Position numbers and translations under genes: made by a program. From an uncultured Collinsella sp. (lineage in GTDB: Bacteria; Actinomycetota; Coriobacteriia; Coriobacteriales; Coriobacteriaceae), in NCBI GenBank assembly GCA_900552395.1, contig URZJ01000078.1, forward strand, positions 1-7,632: DNA of 7,632 bases, written 5' to 3'. Under the pieces are notes generated by a model that made no database searches, was not told the DNA's origin, and was given only the letters and a program-made list of their open reading frames with translations. Positions 5,712 through 7,632 of this stretch are shown piece by piece. Within the stretch, counting starts at the first letter, position 1; each line of letters starts with the position of its first letter.

Positions 5712-6812
5712 ATGCACAATAAGCGCGTGCTCGTCGCCATGAGCGGCGGCGTCGATTCCAGCGTGACCGCGTATCTGCTCAAGCGCCAGGGCTACGAATG
5801 CATCGGCGCCACCATGCGTCTCACCTGCCCCGCGCCCGACCCCGCCACGGGTATGAGCAAAGTCGACTGCGACATCGCCGATGCAAAGGCCGTCGCCGAG
5901 CGCCTGAGGATACCCCACCATGTGCTCGACTTGCAGCAGACCTTCGACCGCAACGTGATCGAGTGCTTTGTGAACGCCCACCAGGAAGGACTGACGCCCA
6001 ACCCGTGCATCATCTGCAACCGCCACATTAAGTTTGGCGCGCTGCTGGATGCGGCGCTGGATATGGGCTGCGACTACATCGCAACGGGACATTACGCCAA
6101 AACAAGCCAGGCGGCAGACGGCACCTGGCAGCTACATCGCGGCGAAGATCCCAAAAAGGACCAGAGCTACTTTTTGTATTCGCTTACGCAGGAACGCCTG
6201 GCACACACGATCTTTCCGCTGGCAGGCCTAGACAAAGAGCGCGACGTGCGCCGCATAGCCGCCGAGCAGGGCTTTACCAACGCCCAGAAGGCCGAAAGCG
6301 AGGACATCTGCTTTATTCCAGACGGTGACTACGCGGGCTATATCGAGCGCCGCTGCGGACATCCCGCTGCACCGGGCGACATTGTGTGGCGCAACGGCAG
6401 CGTGGTCGGGCGCCACAACGGCGCGCTGCGCTACACCATCGGCCAGCGCAAGGGCCTGGGCGTTGCGATGGCGCATCCCGTGTACGTAACGGGCGTCGAC
6501 GCCGCCAACAACACCGTGCATCTGGGCGAGGCCGAGGACCTGGCGGCCACAGCGCTCACGGCCAACGACTGGATCTGGAGCGCCCCCGCCGACCACATGG
6601 AGGCGGAGCTCGACGCCGGCGGCATCCGCGTGGGCGCCAAGTACCGCTACCGTCAGAAAGACCAGGCAGCAACCCTTACACGTGGCGCCGGCGGACAAAT
6701 GCTGCTAACTTTTGACGAGCCGCAACGAGCCATCGCCCCCGGCCAGGCCGTTGTAGTCTATCGCGGCGACATCGTCCTGGGCGGCGGTACCGTGACCGGC
6801 GCACTTAAGTAG
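5712..6812 (+). CDS. mnmA: tRNA-specific 2-thiouridylase MnmA
   Basis: MnmA adenylates and thiolates U34 of the Lys, Glu and Gln tRNAs, using sulfur relayed from a cysteine desulfurase. The 366-residue protein is full length. It has the PP-loop SGGVDSS at 11-17, TPNPCIICN with catalytic Cys102, GHYA (127-130), KDQSYFLYSL (149-158), SEDICFIPDG with the second catalytic Cys200 (E. coli Cys199), and RYTIGQRKGLG in the central domain. The ATG at 5712 is chosen because AAGGAG (5697-5702) precedes it by nine bases and the N-terminus then matches the family; the same frame is open further upstream into cysK, but that stretch is a shadow. Cys99 in TPNPCIIC is a variant of the more common Asp. No desulfurase gene adjoins it. 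It ends eight bases from the convergent HipA-like gene. Confidence 0.97.
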   Translation: MHNKRVLVAMSGGVDSSVTAYLLKRQGYECIGATMRLTCPAPDPATGMSKVDCDIADAKAVAERLRIPHHVLDLQQTFDRNVIECFVNAHQEGLTPNPCIICNRHIKFGALLDAALDMGCDYIATGHYAKTSQAADGTWQLHRGEDPKKDQSYFLYSLTQERLAHTIFPLAGLDKERDVRRIAAEQGFTNAQKAESEDICFIPDGDYAGYIERRCGHPAAPGDIVWRNGSVVGRHNGALRYTIGQRKGLGVAMAHPVYVTGVDAANNTVHLGEAEDLAATALTANDWIWSAPADHMEAELDAGGIRVGAKYRYRQKDQAATLTRGAGGQMLLTFDEPQRAIAPGQAVVVYRGDIVLGGGTVTGALK

Positions 6813-6820
6813 CCGTGGGT

Positions 6821-7632
6821 TTATCGCTGCACGTGTCGAAGTACCTCAACAGCGGCACCAACCTCGATTACGCGACGCTCGAGGCCGCGGCAAATGGCCT
6901 CGAGTCGACCCTCCGCCGTCGCCCATTCGCTCTGCGAAAGAATCTCGATCGCCTCATCAACAAATCCGTTGAGCCGCGATGAATCGAACCAATCGAGCGA
7001 GTCCGCAAGCGCCAGCTGAGCGGAAGGGTCGGGCCCAAACGGCTTAGCGGAAAACCCAAACTCCCCAGCCGCGAGCAAGACAGTTGGCACGTTATACCAC
7101 AGACAGTTGCCGCTATCGAACAGCGGTGCAGGTTTTATCTCCAGGGTGTCGACATTACGGATGATGCCGAAGTTTCGCCAATGGCGGTCGCTGTTGGCCA
7201 AAAGGGCATCGCAGACAATCATCTGCGACATAGACCTTCTCACAGCGACCTCATCGGCACCATGCTTGCCAAGGTAGCGACAGTATCGATCGTATGTCGA
7301 GTCTCCCCGCTGGCTACCAAGTGCGCCCTTAACGTAAACAGCCGGAACGTATTCCTCGCGGCCGTCAAGAAAGTCGTCGCACAGACACACAGGGCCATCG
7401 AACATCCGCTCAACCGTATAAGGAACAAACTCGCCCTCCGACAGCAAGCGACGATGCAGAGCCGTTGCAACCGCCTCGTTAAAGGGACGCTGATCGTCCA
7501 TGCCGCGTCCTTTAGCCAAAATGCGAATGCCGTTTCGGATCATCCACGATTTAGGAAGCTCGCCCTCGGACGTGTTATCCGGATTTTTAAGACCGATGCC
7601 TTCCAGCCAACCCGAACGCTCTTCGGGCGCCG
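6821..7632 (-). CDS. HipA-like kinase-fold protein (N-terminus beyond right edge)
   Basis: The frame ends at TAA (6821-6823) and is open through the right edge, giving 269 visible residues; Met at 7543 is internal, because conserved-looking sequence (PDNTSEGELPKSW) precedes it. Features match the HipA C-terminal kinase fold: a nucleotide-site lysine in RILAKGRG (codon 7511-7513), QRPFNEAVATAL, the catalytic loop NSDRHWRNFG with Asp at 7187-7189 and Asn at 7172-7174, and a metal-site APLFDSGN with Asp at 7115-7117. HipA proteins are Ser/Thr kinases, toxic in HipBA modules through phosphorylation of glutamyl-tRNA synthetase. Whether a HipB-like partner or the HipA N-terminal domain exists cannot be seen. 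Base composition looks less GC-rich than the neighbours, which may hint at transfer. The substrate is unknown; it may be a solitary kinase rather than a toxin. Confidence 0.78.
   Translation of the reverse strand, partial: APEERSGWLEGIGLKNPDNTSEGELPKSWMIRNGIRILAKGRGMDDQRPFNEAVATALHRRLLSEGEFVPYTVERMFDGPVCLCDDFLDGREEYVPAVYVKGALGSQRGDSTYDRYCRYLGKHGADEVAVRRSMSQMIVCDALLANSDRHWRNFGIIRNVDTLEIKPAPLFDSGNCLWYNVPTVLLAAGEFGFSAKPFGPDPSAQLALADSLDWFDSSRLNGFVDEAIEILSQSEWATAEGRLEAICRGLERRVIEVGAAVEVLRHVQR
6878..6904. repeat. 9-bp inverted repeat inside the HipA-like gene
   Basis: CTCGAGGCC (6878-6886) and GGCCTCGAG (6896-6904) form a perfect stem with a 9-base loop, 65 bases past the mnmA stop. No U-run follows on the plus strand. 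In the HipA-like frame it encodes GLE and LEA. Since mnmA has no terminator before the convergent gene, this could stabilise or define the mnmA 3' end; it could also be coincidence of codon choice. Confidence 0.35.

Noticed and set aside
7541..7543. Met at 7543 as the start of the HipA-like gene
   Set aside because: The frame continues open to the window edge with family-like residues (GELPKSW) just before this Met, and no ribosome site precedes it.

Overview
The window reads as chromosomal DNA of a high-GC anaerobic actinobacterium, most likely a Coriobacteriia member such as Collinsella. This is inference from GC-rich third positions, extended -10 promoters of the form TGnTACAnT, and the gene set; no 16S or other marker is present. 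Most of it is ordinary housekeeping sequence. I see no CRISPR array, tRNA, rRNA, insertion sequence or prophage structure.

Layout, left to right. (1) Bases 1-2599, minus strand: one long gene, open through the left edge, for an AddB/RexB-like nuclease subunit with the start of a RecB-type PD-(D/E)XK domain. (2) 2731-2757: a minus-strand terminator with a UUCG loop. (3) 2784-3083, minus: a 99-residue YerC/YecD-type TrpR-superfamily regulator. (4) 3084-3407: a divergent intergenic region with two predicted promoters, several stem-loops and a 16-codon reading frame containing two Trp codons just ahead of the regulator. (5) 3408-3773, plus: a small four-helix membrane protein of the PF04020 'phage holin family' group, ended by a probably bidirectional terminator. 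(6) 3910-4338, minus: an Rrf2-family regulator with four clustered cysteines. (7) 4339-4591: a divergent control region with back-to-back promoters, a 27-bp dyad overlapping the cysK -35 box, and a structured leader. (8) 4592-5530, plus: cysK. (9) 5531-5711: an extended -10 and a strong terminator hairpin. (10) 5712-6812, plus: mnmA. (11) 6821-7632, minus, open through the right edge: a HipA-like kinase-fold protein, tail to tail with mnmA.

The coherent block is the sulfur block at 3910-6812. The Rrf2 regulator sits divergently beside cysK (cysteine synthesis), followed by mnmA (tRNA 2-thiouridine synthesis, which consumes cysteine-derived sulfur). In Bacillus the Rrf2 protein CymR represses cysteine genes and lies next to a desulfurase gene and mnmA. 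Here cysK stands where the desulfurase would be expected. I infer cysteine- or Fe-S-responsive repression of cysK through the dyad on its -35 box.

The two largest edge genes are both incomplete. The HipA-like gene has no supported start in the window, since its frame is open to the right edge. The parts most worth a second look are the control regions rather than the proteins: the cysK operator and leader, the Trp-containing frame before the TrpR-like gene, and the repeated placement of a stem-loop directly after predicted -10 boxes.
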